Below, piece after piece: positions 1-10,504 of a stretch of DNA of 64,000 nucleotides (position 1 is the stretch's first letter; each line of letters begins with the position of its first letter). The notes under the pieces were generated by a model that did no database searches, had not been told where the DNA came from, and was given only the letters and a program-made list of their open reading frames with translations. The stretch is from assembly GCF_051020985.1 (NCBI RefSeq), contig NC_135007.1, forward strand, positions 5,833,501 to 5,897,500, in the 5' to 3' direction. This DNA is from Nomia melanderi (Eukaryota; Arthropoda; Insecta; Hymenoptera; Halictidae). The position numbers and the translations under genes are program-made.

Positions 1-1514
1 AGTAAATACCATTTAGAAAATGCAAAACAACATTCGTTTATCGACAAAGGACTCCAACACTGAAATTCGTATTCAGAGAGTTAATTCACTGAATAAGTAG
101 AAGTGGTAGTCTTTTGAGGAATCAAGGTTAAAGAGGAAAACAGGAAAACGCAAGAGAATAGAGACAACGATAAAGACGAGACGAATGAAAGTGCAAGGAA
201 GAGAGAGAGAGAGACAAGATTGGAGAGTAAAAGGTTGAGTGAAACGGCAAGGTACGGCTCGATTCTAAATTTGGTCGGACCATGAAGTAGGTACGGTAGC
301 TTACGAGTAGAGAAGAGCTCTAGAAAACAGGGGAAAAGCAGAGAGAGGCGAAGCATGCCCGAACAGACCGTTCATTGTTTGTAATGGACTGGCTGTATAT
401 ACGTTTCGCTCTAATTTCCTTCCTGTTTACGTTACCCACGACTACTGGCCCACTCATCTGGCTCCTAGTTGAAATATTTTGGTCGGTTTTCCGCAGTTGT
501 TCGCCGTTGGCCAAGAAAGGATACCTACTTATGTTTGCACACCATTTTCGAGTATTTGCCTCGCCCCAAGGCAGTTTCCCTGGCGTCAGGTGGAGTTTCC
601 ACCTGGTTCGAACTATCAAACTTTGTTGTCTCCTTGTGAAATAAGGTGGTTTATGATGCTCGTTCAGTTAACTCGGTGTTACTATGGAGTTGGTTGCTGT
701 TTTCTTGTTTTATGGGATAGTTGAACAACTGCTACTGTTGAATTTACACTGTTACTTAAATTATCTCGAATTAATTCGTGACAGTGAGAAATAATTTTAT
801 TAATAATAGTATTGTACCTGTTAACGACTAATTGTGTAATGTACTGAATTGAAAAAGATCAATAAAGCTATAGTTGAATTAAAAGAATTTCGCTTGCTGC
901 ATTATTACTAGTGCAACATTCGGAAGTAACATGTTTGGTAAATAATATTTAATATCTCTATATTCTTGTTTTCAAATAAATTCGCTTGTTATATTTTGTC
1001 ATTTAATTGTTTGCTTATTCTATTTGTTATTTTCATTTCAAGTAGAAAATGTCCCATCCTATTACGGAATCAATACCTCGTTTTTAACATATAGCAATGA
1101 GAACACAAGATGATCGGTATAAAACACAAATATAATGTCCTAATAAAAATGATATTAGACCGGATGTAATTTCAAATATAAGTTTCTTGCTGATATTCGC
1201 ATCACGCATGAAAGCTGACTTCATTAGAAAAGTAGGAGGGTCAATTATTTAAATAATTAATATCTCATGCAAATAGTTTTAAATAATAAAAAGCGTAATC
1301 TCTCTTTAGAGACGTTCCCGAGGGAGATGAATGTGTGTTCATCATTAATGATTTTCCAAACGAAAGAAGAAACGAGTAAATTCTACATTCATTAGTTTCC
1401 ATGTGAAATTTTCGTAACAAATCTGACTCAATACTAAAAAGCAAATTTCAATATTCGTAGCACAAAAATAGTATCTTAATTCGACTTAAAATAAATAAAT
1501 AATTTCACTATTCA
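1..1514. other. Gene-free AT-rich stretch with purine-rich segment
   Basis: No exon, RNA gene or recognisable element was found. Positions about 115-345 are purine-rich on the plus strand and include a (GA)7 run at 200-214. The small open frames here lack family motifs and overlap one another on both strands. The rest is AT-rich with no clear repeat structure. Confidence 0.6.
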
Positions 1515-1771
1515 TTAATTCTTTCTAATTCTATGCTTTCGTCCGTAACTGTACTTATTAAGACTATTTTATGATTAATAATTTACTAGAAAAAGAAAGG
1601 AATTTTATGCTCATTCTACGTTTACCTTTACTTGAAAGCATAACGGTTGAAAATAGATAAAAGGTATTTTTAAATTTGAATTCAAAGGAACTGAGTATCA
1701 TATATATTCATTACACTTTCGTTAGAATCTTCATCACGGCTCCCACGCGATGTTATAACGCAAGGAGTTAA
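1515..1771. mobile_element. A-family TTAA-flanked short element, copy A1
   Basis: A short non-coding element of about 257 bp with TTAA at both ends. Its right end, read in reverse, begins TTAACTCCTTGCGTTATAAC, close to the family start TTAACCCCTTGCCCTATGAT seen at 32.72 kb. Its left interior (TATGCTTTCG... then TTATGATTAATAATTTACTAG) aligns with the interiors of the copies at 32723 and 35896. TTAA target sites with CCCTTTG-like termini are typical of piggyBac-type non-autonomous elements. The left terminus is diverged. Confidence 0.55.
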
Positions 1772-2616
1772 ACGGAAAAATTTTCAAATGAATTCCAAAC
1801 ACCAAGTTCCTATGGATTCTACAGTATAGACTTGAAGCGTAGACACTACCAGCATACTCCATGTCGTCAATCGTTTTCCATATATCCCAAGAAAACAATC
1901 TACAATCTGAACACTATTTCAACTTTCCCAAAAATTGCCCTCTTTCCTGAACATTTTCCAAGACGAAGTACCTGGGGAAGTTCGCCGAGAGAATCATAAC
2001 ATTTGTCGAATATTAATCGCGTGCGAATTACCGATCAACCACTGCGCAAACTTTCCGCGCGAAGTCCCCGCGGCCTCGTGAATCACTCGTCCGCGAGATA
2101 GTTCCGTCGCGTCGCCGCGATAAAATTGCAAGGTCCCGATAGTCGCGGCGATGCCCGCTCGTTCGACCGTGAAACGGGAAGTTTTTCGGGCAGGCACGGC
2201 ATGGCGCGCAGTTCGCGCCCTACGTACAAACGACCCCCGTTCCGATGAAAAGTTTCCGCGGCGTCAAATGGACCGGAATGGAAGAAATTCCTCGGCCACG
2301 GAAGCAGGTCGGAGTGCTGGCGATTTACGCGTAACTTTGGACCGCCACGGATCGTAAGTTCGGGGCACACCGGTACGGCGCAGGTGTCGCCGGAAGTCGT
2401 TTTACGAGCGAGCGGAAACGTAAATCGAAGCGCGGCCTTCGTCACGGCTCCGGGGGAACTGAATACACAGGAGGGCACGGCCGAACGGTACTCGCCCCGA
2501 CTAGATAAACTTCAACTTGGGACGTTTGTGGAGAGATTTGAGTAAGAAATGGGGATGAAAGTATATCGTACGTGATACGTTGATGATTTTTGTTTTTCCT
2601 TGGATATGTTTATGAT
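1772..2616. other. Gene-free stretch with GC-rich island
   Basis: Positions about 2015-2500 are markedly GC-rich and CpG-rich compared with the flanks. Overlapping open frames on both strands inside the island (for example 2083-2478 minus and 2151-2357 plus) are expected from high GC and resemble no family I know. A regulatory island is possible but not shown. Confidence 0.5.
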
Positions 2617-2799
2617 CTAATGAAACTTGTCACCCTTTGAACTCGAAAGTTTCCTTGCTAGAAATATTTATAATCTGCTAATAGAACTTCTAACACTTTG
2701 CACTGGGCAAATTTTTTGATAAATATATTTCTAATTGTCTAATGAAGTTTTTAGCCCTTTGCACTCGGAAGTTTTCTCATTAGATATATTTATAATTTT
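2617..2799. repeat. Three-copy 61-bp tandem repeat
   Basis: Units run 2617-2677, 2678-2738 and 2739-2799, each starting CTAAT and each with a CCCTTTGCACTCG-like core (CCCTTTGAACTCG, CACTTTGCACTGG, CCCTTTGCACTCG) followed by an AT-rich half ending near ATTTATAAT. A partial unit precedes it at about 2590-2616. The core equals the terminal motif of the H-family elements in this window, so the array may have arisen by amplifying an element end. Confidence 0.75.
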
Positions 2800-4814
2800 C
2801 GTGTTATAGTTGAATTAGTTCTAATTAACTCGTTACACTGCACTTCAACAAGAAGACATTTACACGAAACGTTTCCCCTTTCATCTTCTCGTTTAAGGTG
2901 ATGAGAAATTATATTGATAAAATTACATTCTTTCAACTAGAATCGAAACTGACTACTGACAGAGACAATATAGAAAGATTTCGTAATAAGACATCCATTT
3001 AATGGCTTTGGTCAATGGCCAATGGTCGTAAATTATTTGTCTCTGACGTGATACGATCACAGAAAGAAAAATCGGGAATTCTATTAAATTTACAATAATC
3101 TTAATAGTCGAAGTCGGTATGAAACTGGCTTAAGGTACGAGCCGAGTGTACGGCAAACACTTGAATAGATTCAATCGTCGGGAGTGTCTTCTCGGAAGTA
3201 CTTGGATGCATTTAAATGCCTCCGGTCAAATAAACAGGGCGTATGTTGAATACTGATCACAGCTTAATATGATCTCTGCACTTGAACACCGTGATCTCTT
3301 CAATAAGGGTGTTTCGTGTCATGCACTTGTTTATCTCGTACTTTGCAAGGACATTATCGAGCACATATTAACTCATTTATCTTGTTAATTCTCTAATAAT
3401 AGTCATGTTCACTGTAGACGTATAGAAATTACCTAAATGATATTTTTAAACTCTGTCACTGCCCTACTTAAAATTCTCATACTATTGAAAATATCTTTTT
3501 AATATTACCTAATATAATACATATTTACAATCTATTTCTAAATTGATTATTCTAATAATTAGCACTCTGTTCTCTAAACATTCCCTTTTCGGTCAAAATT
3601 AGATAATTTTTTCGTTGCCAATATTTAACATCAAAAACAAAGGTCGAGTTATAATACACATAGTATTCTTTTCTCCTTCTAACAAATTAATAATTGTACA
3701 ATAGTATTTGTGAATTGCCGAAGAAACTAGAAGGCAAAGAGTGAACAGTGCCTTACGAATAGCTAATTTATGACATTTTTTGATATTAGATCTTGCTTTT
3801 TTGTGCTTACTTGGATGACAAATCAATTTTTAGTGGACTTGCTCCGCATCACGCAACTACACGTCAATCAACGATCCCCTACAATCTCATACACGCAAAG
3901 AACAACAAAAGTGTTCGAAAGGCAGAATAATAAAAAGAACAGCATGAATGTTACATGAGACTCAATAAAATTATGCATGTCAATCTGAATAATCACAAAA
4001 TGTAGACTAATTAAAGAATAAGAATGGTACAATTTACAATTTACAAACAACTTATTACAGGAGTCTACTAATTAATCCATTAAATATGATTCAATTTACG
4101 TAACAAGAACTCCTCGCTACTGTTATTAATGTTCCTAATTTCCCTTCAATTGGACATTCATTTCGCGATTACGCGCGAAAGTAATTGACCCGCAGATTTA
4201 TTTTCGCAGAAGATTCGCAGCCACCGACGCAACGGTGCGGCACGTTCTTCCTCGTTGCTCGAGTAACAACCGAAAGATTCACGCAGTCGCCCAACGGAAC
4301 AGATAGCAATACAAAGTACTGTTGCGACGAGGCAAAAAAGAAAACGAACGGCTAACGCTTGCATCTGGTAATTGCGGTCGAGAGAGCGAGAAGGGGACCA
4401 ACTGAAAACCGGAAAAAAAGCCGAGACCGTCACGTTGCACGGTCGTGAGAGGAATGGAGAAGTGGCCTGCCTGGTGACTAATCAATAATCTCGTCAGTCA
4501 AGGAGCCAGGACAATAATGACAGCCGGCCAATTGTCGGCTTCGATTGATCGTAATCGTGCTGCTCCAAGGTTCGTGTCCTCGGGCAGTTCCGTGGGTCTT
4601 TGCCAAGGACACGATCCAGCTACCAAGTCGACGTGGTTGCATCATAATTATCGCACCTACAGATCGGCTGAGCTCATCGCAATTTCTACGAAATTCCAGC
4701 AAGAATAATGGAAAACTACTCTTCCTCCTGTAGACAATGGGCACTCCCCTTGGGAACGTTACTGCGAACCGAAGGCCAGTTATTGGGAATTCTGGCTGAC
4801 GCGTTGATTGATTC
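2800..4814. other. Gene-free stretch, AT-rich then GC-rich
   Basis: Positions 2800-4130 are AT-rich with no recognised gene. Positions about 4150-4850 are GC-richer with overlapping open frames on both strands (4158-4433, 4478-4837, 4517-4708). None has a domain motif or a splice context I can defend. Confidence 0.5.
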
Positions 4815-5037
4815 TTGAACAGTAGATTTGCGGGCATTTATTGTACGGTTTACTCTATTGCTCCTAGAAAAATATATGTTTGTTGATTCAGATTTTGGGA
4901 ATTAGAGGTTCAAAAATAGATAATTGAGGCGTATACTGGTGTAATTGTATCAATCAAAATCGACGTAAACATTTACCAAATTAGTTTAGAAAATGCAATA
5001 TGCGTCAAATTGACGCGTTCCGTAAGCCTAGCGTTAA
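4815..5037. mobile_element. C-family TTAA-flanked short element, copy C1
   Basis: A 223-bp element. The left end reads TTGAACAGTAGATTTGCGGG; the right end in reverse reads TTAACGCTAGGCTTACGGAA, and just inside it lies CAAATTGACGCG. The interior motif TTGCTCCTAGAAAAATATAT and the CAATCAAAATCGACGTAAAC segment align with copies at 63257 and 43948. No coding capacity is visible. The length equals that of C2 after its nested insertion is removed, which supports the chosen ends. Confidence 0.75.
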
Positions 5038-7683
5038 TGGTACTTCGAATTATGCTAATAATAAAGTAATTCTATGTACTACTTATCGATGGTTACTTAA
5101 TAATCTTTTAAAGATTGCTGATCGATTGACAACCAACGACTTCTTCATTATTTTTTTTTAACGACGATGGCAATTATAATTATGAATTAGTGAGTCGTCT
5201 CGAGGAAAAAGAGTAATAATTTTTTTTTCAGGTTATTATCTAGAAGAAAATAATTGAATTTCTGTTTGACGTAATGCAGTCATTGAGAGATCGATTAATA
5301 GGTTTTTTATTGCAATATTTGTGGCAGAAATCTAGATTATATATTCAACTCTTAATACTAAAATAGAAAAGAACAGTGTAGGCATGTAGAATACTGATCT
5401 TTTATTGCGTAAATAACGAATAATCATTTAAATAGTTATATAACGATGCATTCTTATCTAAAATTAAATCCCCTGAGCTCCATATAAAATAGAAATTCTA
5501 GAAAATAGGAAACTATATTGCCATGCTGTCTTTTATACTGTTTCAGATAATTCTTTGTAAAAATACTAAACGTTTCACTTTTCTTAAAACTACTAAACGT
5601 TATACTTGTCGGTAACCAATTTTTAAACCTGTCAAACCTTCATAGAATAAGTTAAATAACAAAATAAAAATCAATTCTATACATGTAAACAGATATGCTA
5701 AACCGGTGCACAATGAAATGTTAGCGTAAACGTTGATAAAACTAGTTTCATGAATGCTCGAACATTTTTAAAACGGCAATCGACAAAAAAGATAATCACA
5801 CGGTCGAATATTATTAAACTGAAAGTTTATCGTAAAACATTTTCATCTTCTTTTACATCTTTCGGAATCGTTTTTTCTATCACTGCAAACGCCGAGGAAC
5901 ACGATGAAATGACTTCAATCAAAACCCGCTCTTGACGCAGGAGCTATAAACGCTGAATTCATCGCACATGTTCCAAGTTCAAACGTGATTAATTCAAATT
6001 AATTCAAATCGTTTTCAAGCTTGTTAGGCAACTTTCGGTCAGTTTTATCGCCGAAACAAGTTACACGCACGAAAAAAAAATCTGTACGTCACTACTTCGC
6101 CCGCAATCGGCGACCTCCGTCGACAATTTCCAATCACCGAACCATAAACACACGTTTCAGTCTCCGAACTTTTCACGTAACGAACCGATATGCCCCGGAA
6201 AGAACGTTCGCGACGCGATTGCGCAACGAGCGAACCGAAACAATTTTGCGAAACGCGGATACGGGGTCTTGTTTTTCCCGACGCAGGTTGTCAAAAAGGA
6301 TAATGACGCGAACGTTTTATGTAGAGGCAAACAATCTCGGAAGGCTACAGAAAATGAGTGATTACGATATTTCTGTTCGCCTATGTGTAACTGATAGCAA
6401 GTAAAGATTTTTACAAGTATATATACTGTTAAAAATATATCCTTTTATTGTTTAAAATTATGAGATGGTAGGATTTTCCAACATTATTCAACTTTATGTC
6501 TAGTGGAACAGTATCAGCTGGCATCCACTGTCAAAAGAGACTGGAATATAACTACAAACTTGTGAACTATTTCAACGAAAATATATCTCCGATATAGCGT
6601 AGGCTTGTTTAATTATTTCCAAAAATAAGAAAACGGAGCGAAAGCAAAACTTTTTATTTTTAATTTTAATATTCTAACGTTTATTTGTATTAATTAATAC
6701 CACATTCCACGTTGTTCATCGTTCCTAATATTTTTTCATTTCTGTTTCGCTGTACACGAAGTCAAATAACACTGAAGAACTTTACTATTCTCAAATTGTA
6801 GCTAACAAAAAAGACATGAATATTTTAAGCTTCAGAGAGCAATGCTTCTGCCCAGCAAAATGAAAAATAAACCGGTGGGCTGAATTTGACGTAACGCCAC
6901 GTGGTGGCAACACGCTTTAGTGTAGTTTGTATTAAAAGGAGCGGGTTCACGGAGCGGGTTCACGGAACGGGATTTACGAGGCTCGAACGATCTTTTGGTT
7001 CCCGAGAGGACACGTGCGTACGGGAAACTTTCCACACCGGAAAAAGGTCGGAAAACGTGGCCCTGTGTAACCCCGTGCCGGCTCGATACAAAGCGTATGA
7101 TTTTACGAGCACTGTTAAAAACAAAAATGGAAAAGTAACCACCGGCCGGACAGTAAATCGGAACGACCGGGCGGAGGCGCGATTACGGAATTCGTGGAAG
7201 GAAAAATAAATGCATTCCGCGAAACATGCGCAGTCATCTTCCTCGTGTCCACGCGATTATTCATAGTCGGTTTTATCGTTCGATAATAACCGCTTTTCTG
7301 GCTCGACCGGCCTCCGTCGTTCTCTTCTATTTTCTATTTTGTAACCGACACGGACCGGGTTCTCGATTATTTCTTACGGAACGGGAACTGAATGGGTCCC
7401 TTGAATAAAAATGGAAACGAAAGGAGTTTCTGTAGGATAGAGCTGAAAGTGTGATACAAACCATAGGGGATGACCTTTTGCAAAAATAAATGAAACGTGT
7501 AAAAAGAATGTTTACCTTTGAGACTCGTTTTCTTTTTTGTGAAAAATGTTCGATTAGTTTGTTAAAAAGAAGGAAACGTGGATTGTTTTAAATGGAGAAA
7601 TAGGAACGAATGTTGAAATTTTAATGTAATGTTCTATTCCATAGATAGAGTTTTAGAGAAATTCTAAAATTGCTGGTCACGAG
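5038..7683. other. Gene-free stretch with two GC-richer islands
   Basis: AT-rich sequence with GC-richer islands at about 5930-6350 and 6890-7420. A direct repeat of a 13-bp unit (GGAGCGGGTTCAC at 6938-6950 and 6951-6963, then a diverged third copy from 6964) lies in the second island. Open frames at 6021-6404 and 6901-7209 have no recognisable domain and match no family known to me. Confidence 0.5.
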
Positions 7684-7873
7684 TTAACTTGTACCTTGCA
7701 TTAGCTATTTCAATTCTGGAAACGCAGGGCAATATAGAATTTTGGAAAAGCAAAATATTCAAAGTTATGTAAAAGATATGTCTAAAGTTTCATTTCAAAT
7801 CATTATGTATAAATAAAGTATATTGCACTTTATTTAGATCGTTTAGTTGTTGTGCCGGTCAACAATGTGTTAA
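7684..7873. mobile_element. Possible G-family TTAA element, copy G2
   Basis: The right end in reverse reads TTAACACATTGTTGACCGGC, nearly identical to the terminus of copy G4 at 63.56 kb and like that of G3 at 14.84 kb. A left end TTAACTTGTACCTTGCATT at about 7684 is only weakly similar, so the left boundary is uncertain. Non-coding. Confidence 0.4.
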
Positions 7874-10266
7874 TAATCTTTCTGCTTCAGATTATTTTAG
7901 AATACTTCTATTATTACAGATAAATCAGAAACAAATATAAGAGGATGGAAAAGAAAGAATAAGTAGGAATCCTGTTTCCTTAATATCTCTCATTATATAT
8001 GCACAAAGTTGAATAAAATCTGTTTGAAAAAAATTTACTTTGAATGATAATATAAATTATTTCAATATTCATCGAACAAGAATGATCAATCGCCTTGAAA
8101 AGAAAAGCTCACGAAAAAGATGAAGAATTAACCTGTTCTCCTGGTGTACGCATTAAATGAAATAATATATACTATCTACCGAAGTTTGTGTGTGTCTGTG
8201 TGTACGCGCGTGTGTACGTGCGCATCTATAATTCATCTCTCGTGTTTCTGTTTATTCCCATTTCGATCAAACTGCCTCGTCTCCATCGGGGAATGCAGAC
8301 AACGAGGGACGGGGCTCGGAATCGATGCGGTTACGCGCGAAAGTGACACGATTGCGTCACGTCCGTCCCATATTTTCGATAAGAATGAGACACGAGAGTT
8401 GGAAAACACTCTTAATACGTCCCATGATAACGGGATAGACGACCGAACCTTTTCGCGGGATCGTTCATCAAGATATTGCGCTGGCTGGGTAAACAAAATG
8501 TGAATTTCTGACGAACGACGCGGACGAGGACCGATTCCTTTCTGACGAAATTTCTCCGGCTTTTACATAGCAAGGTTAATCAACTTTTCCAGCAGATAAT
8601 ACACGGTTCTTGCTTAACGTCTCATATTTTCGACATTCGTTTTTTAGAAATAGATAAGCGCGACACGGTTGCTCGAACAACAATAATTTTTGCGTGCACG
8701 ACTCACGCGATGACGCGACGACCTGCGACGGACAGCCGATCTGAAATATGTTTTCTCAACATTCCAGACGGACGCGCGGAAACGCACGTGTGCGTTCATT
8801 TACATAACGTGTATGGATCTTATTTACAGCCTCGACTGCGGAGCAGCCTACGTGAAGAAAGTATCGCGTTTCCTATTATTCGACTCCGAAAAATCTATCT
8901 CCCCTAGACCGAGATTAGATAAACGCGATTGATCACGATCCCGAGAACCTTTCGTCGAGGGAATTGTTACGCGCGATTTGTACTACAATATTTTAGATGC
9001 GGTCCCGATGTTCGTGCCTTTTGAGATGTTAATAAACGGAATATAAACGTCTATAGAAATGTTTACTCGCATAGATTATATTCAGAGAAAGTGAAATTGA
9101 GAGGAAAAATACTGTCTTTGGAATGTGATTTATGAGAATGAAAATGTCTAGGGACTTTTTTGATAGTTTGATAATTCGTTTTATTGGAACATTCGCTACC
9201 GCTGACGTATTATTACATGTTTCCATATGATTTCAATGTCATCTCGATTGCAATGATCGAAGAATAAATTTGAAATCGCTATTAATTTATTGAAGTCATA
9301 TTCGTCTCAATGACAAAATGTCAGAATGGAATTCAATTTTAGAAAAGTGAAAAAACTGCCAGTAACAAATATTCCATTATAAAGGTAGACATTTTACCAA
9401 TTTTTTCAGAATATTATATTTCCAGTTTATCCTGTATAAAACAGTTTCATGCGTGATTTACGTAATATTTATTTGAAATTTAAGAACATTAAATCGCAAT
9501 GAACATTCCGCGAAGAAGACGTAAATCGCGATTCGTGGCTGTCTCGCGTGCGTCGCTATGTTAATAGCAAATACCGTTTCGTTGACATCGAACGTGTTGA
9601 CGGGAAAATGTTCTTTCGTCGTGGGAAATATCTTTCATATTACGGAAAATGGTCAGTCATCGTGGAACGGGCTGCTGTATGGTAAATTGTTAATACAACT
9701 TCCTATACCCATCACTGACAGATTTACTGCTAGATGACAGATCATAAATTCAAATAGAATTCATTAAAATTGAAGTCTACGGCATTGAGGAAATCATGTA
9801 TTAATAACTCCGAGTCCCCTAACATTAAAAAAATATAAATATTATCATAAACGTTGATGCCCTTTGACGTATAAATGAAACGAACTTTTTAATCCGCAGC
9901 AACTCCATGTTCTGCAAATCAATACGAACGGTTGCACATTTCAATATAACTTCTCCTTGCGTAGGAAAACGTCTGCGTTGTCTTATGGCGTAGCTACCAT
10001 ACTGTTAGCAAGTTGGATTGCCGATTGGAAACCGGTGTGTAATCGCATTCCGTATTACCGTGGCAAATACAAGACAGGTTCACCAAAGGCGTATGGCATA
10101 CGGTAGGGTTATGTCAGCAGCATACCGTCCAAGTTCTATATGCACAAGACTAATAAAATTAATTTAATTAATACATGTATTGTTTAAAATGTTAAAAATC
10201 ATTACGCGCTGTATTCTATTACAACAAAGATCACATAAAAAAATGATTCAACGGAAAAAAAATAAA
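7874..10266. other. Gene-free stretch with GT-rich tract and GC-rich island
   Basis: An alternating purine-pyrimidine GT/CG-rich tract lies at 8185-8224 (TGTGTGTGTCTGTGTG then ACGCGCGTGTGTACGTGCGC). Positions about 8150-8960 are GC-richer. Open frames on both strands (8144-8503 plus, 8233-8496 minus, 8710-8907 plus) carry no recognised motif. Confidence 0.5.
10253..10261 (-). terminator. Pol III oligo-T terminator of first tRNA-Lys
   Basis: A run of A on the plus strand, read as oligo-T on the minus strand, starts a few bases past the 3' end of the tRNA gene at 10267-10339. Runs of four or more T on the coding strand terminate RNA polymerase III. Confidence 0.85.
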
Positions 10267-10339
10267 CGCCCGAACAGGGACTCGAACCCTGGACCCTCAG
10301 ATTAAAAGTCTGATGCTCTACCGACTGAGCTATCCGGGC
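10267..10339 (-). tRNA. tRNA-Lys (anticodon TTT)
   Basis: A 73-nt nuclear tRNA gene for decoding AAA/AAG lysine codons. On the minus strand it begins GCCCGGATAGCTCAGTCGGT (A box TAGCTCAGTCGG) and has anticodon loop CTTTTAA with anticodon TTT at standard spacing, a TTCGAGT T-loop with B box GGTTCGAGTCC, and discriminator G. The acceptor stem GCCCGGA pairs with TTCGGGC through one G-U. All four stems close and no intron is present. An oligo-T terminator follows. It lies 92 bp from a near-identical copy, so the pair is a local duplication. The family and anticodon are clear from the sequence. Confidence 0.97.
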
Positions 10340-10421
10340 GCTGAAAACATACGCTTTTCTGCTTGATACTAACCTACTTTGCTTCGTATATATTTAAGAT
10401 CGAAGAACAGCCCGGAAAGGG

Positions 10422-10427
10422 AAAAAA
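10422..10427 (-). terminator. Pol III oligo-T terminator of second tRNA-Lys
   Basis: A six-base A run on the plus strand reads as TTTTTT just past the 3' end of the tRNA at 10432-10504 on the minus strand. It is shorter than the terminator of the first copy but long enough to stop Pol III. Confidence 0.8.
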
Positions 10428-10431
10428 GAAA

Positions 10432-10504
10432 CGCCCGAACAGGGACTCGAACCCTGGACCCTCAGATTAAAAGTCTGATGCTCTACCGACTGAGCTATCC
10501 AGGC
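10432..10504 (-). tRNA. tRNA-Lys (anticodon TTT), second copy
   Basis: A 73-nt tRNA-Lys gene identical to the copy at 10267-10339 except for one acceptor-stem base: position 4 is T in place of C. That changes the 4-69 pair from C-G to U-G, which still pairs, so the gene is probably functional. A box, B box, anticodon TTT and loop CTTTTAA are intact, and an oligo-T tract follows. Flanks of the two copies differ almost entirely, so the duplication is old while the genes stay conserved. The plus-strand open frame across this gene (10379-10615) is an antisense artefact of the tRNA. Confidence 0.96.

Noticed and set aside
600..620. GGTTCGAAC resembling a tRNA B box
   Set aside because: There is no A box or cloverleaf at the expected distance upstream.
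2083..2478. A 131-codon minus-strand frame in a GC-rich island
   Set aside because: It is overlapped by frames on the other strand, has no domain or conserved motif, and its length is expected from GC-rich DNA.
6021..6404. A 127-codon frame with Arg/Thr-rich sequence
   Set aside because: No family resemblance, no plausible promoter or splice context, and low-complexity composition.
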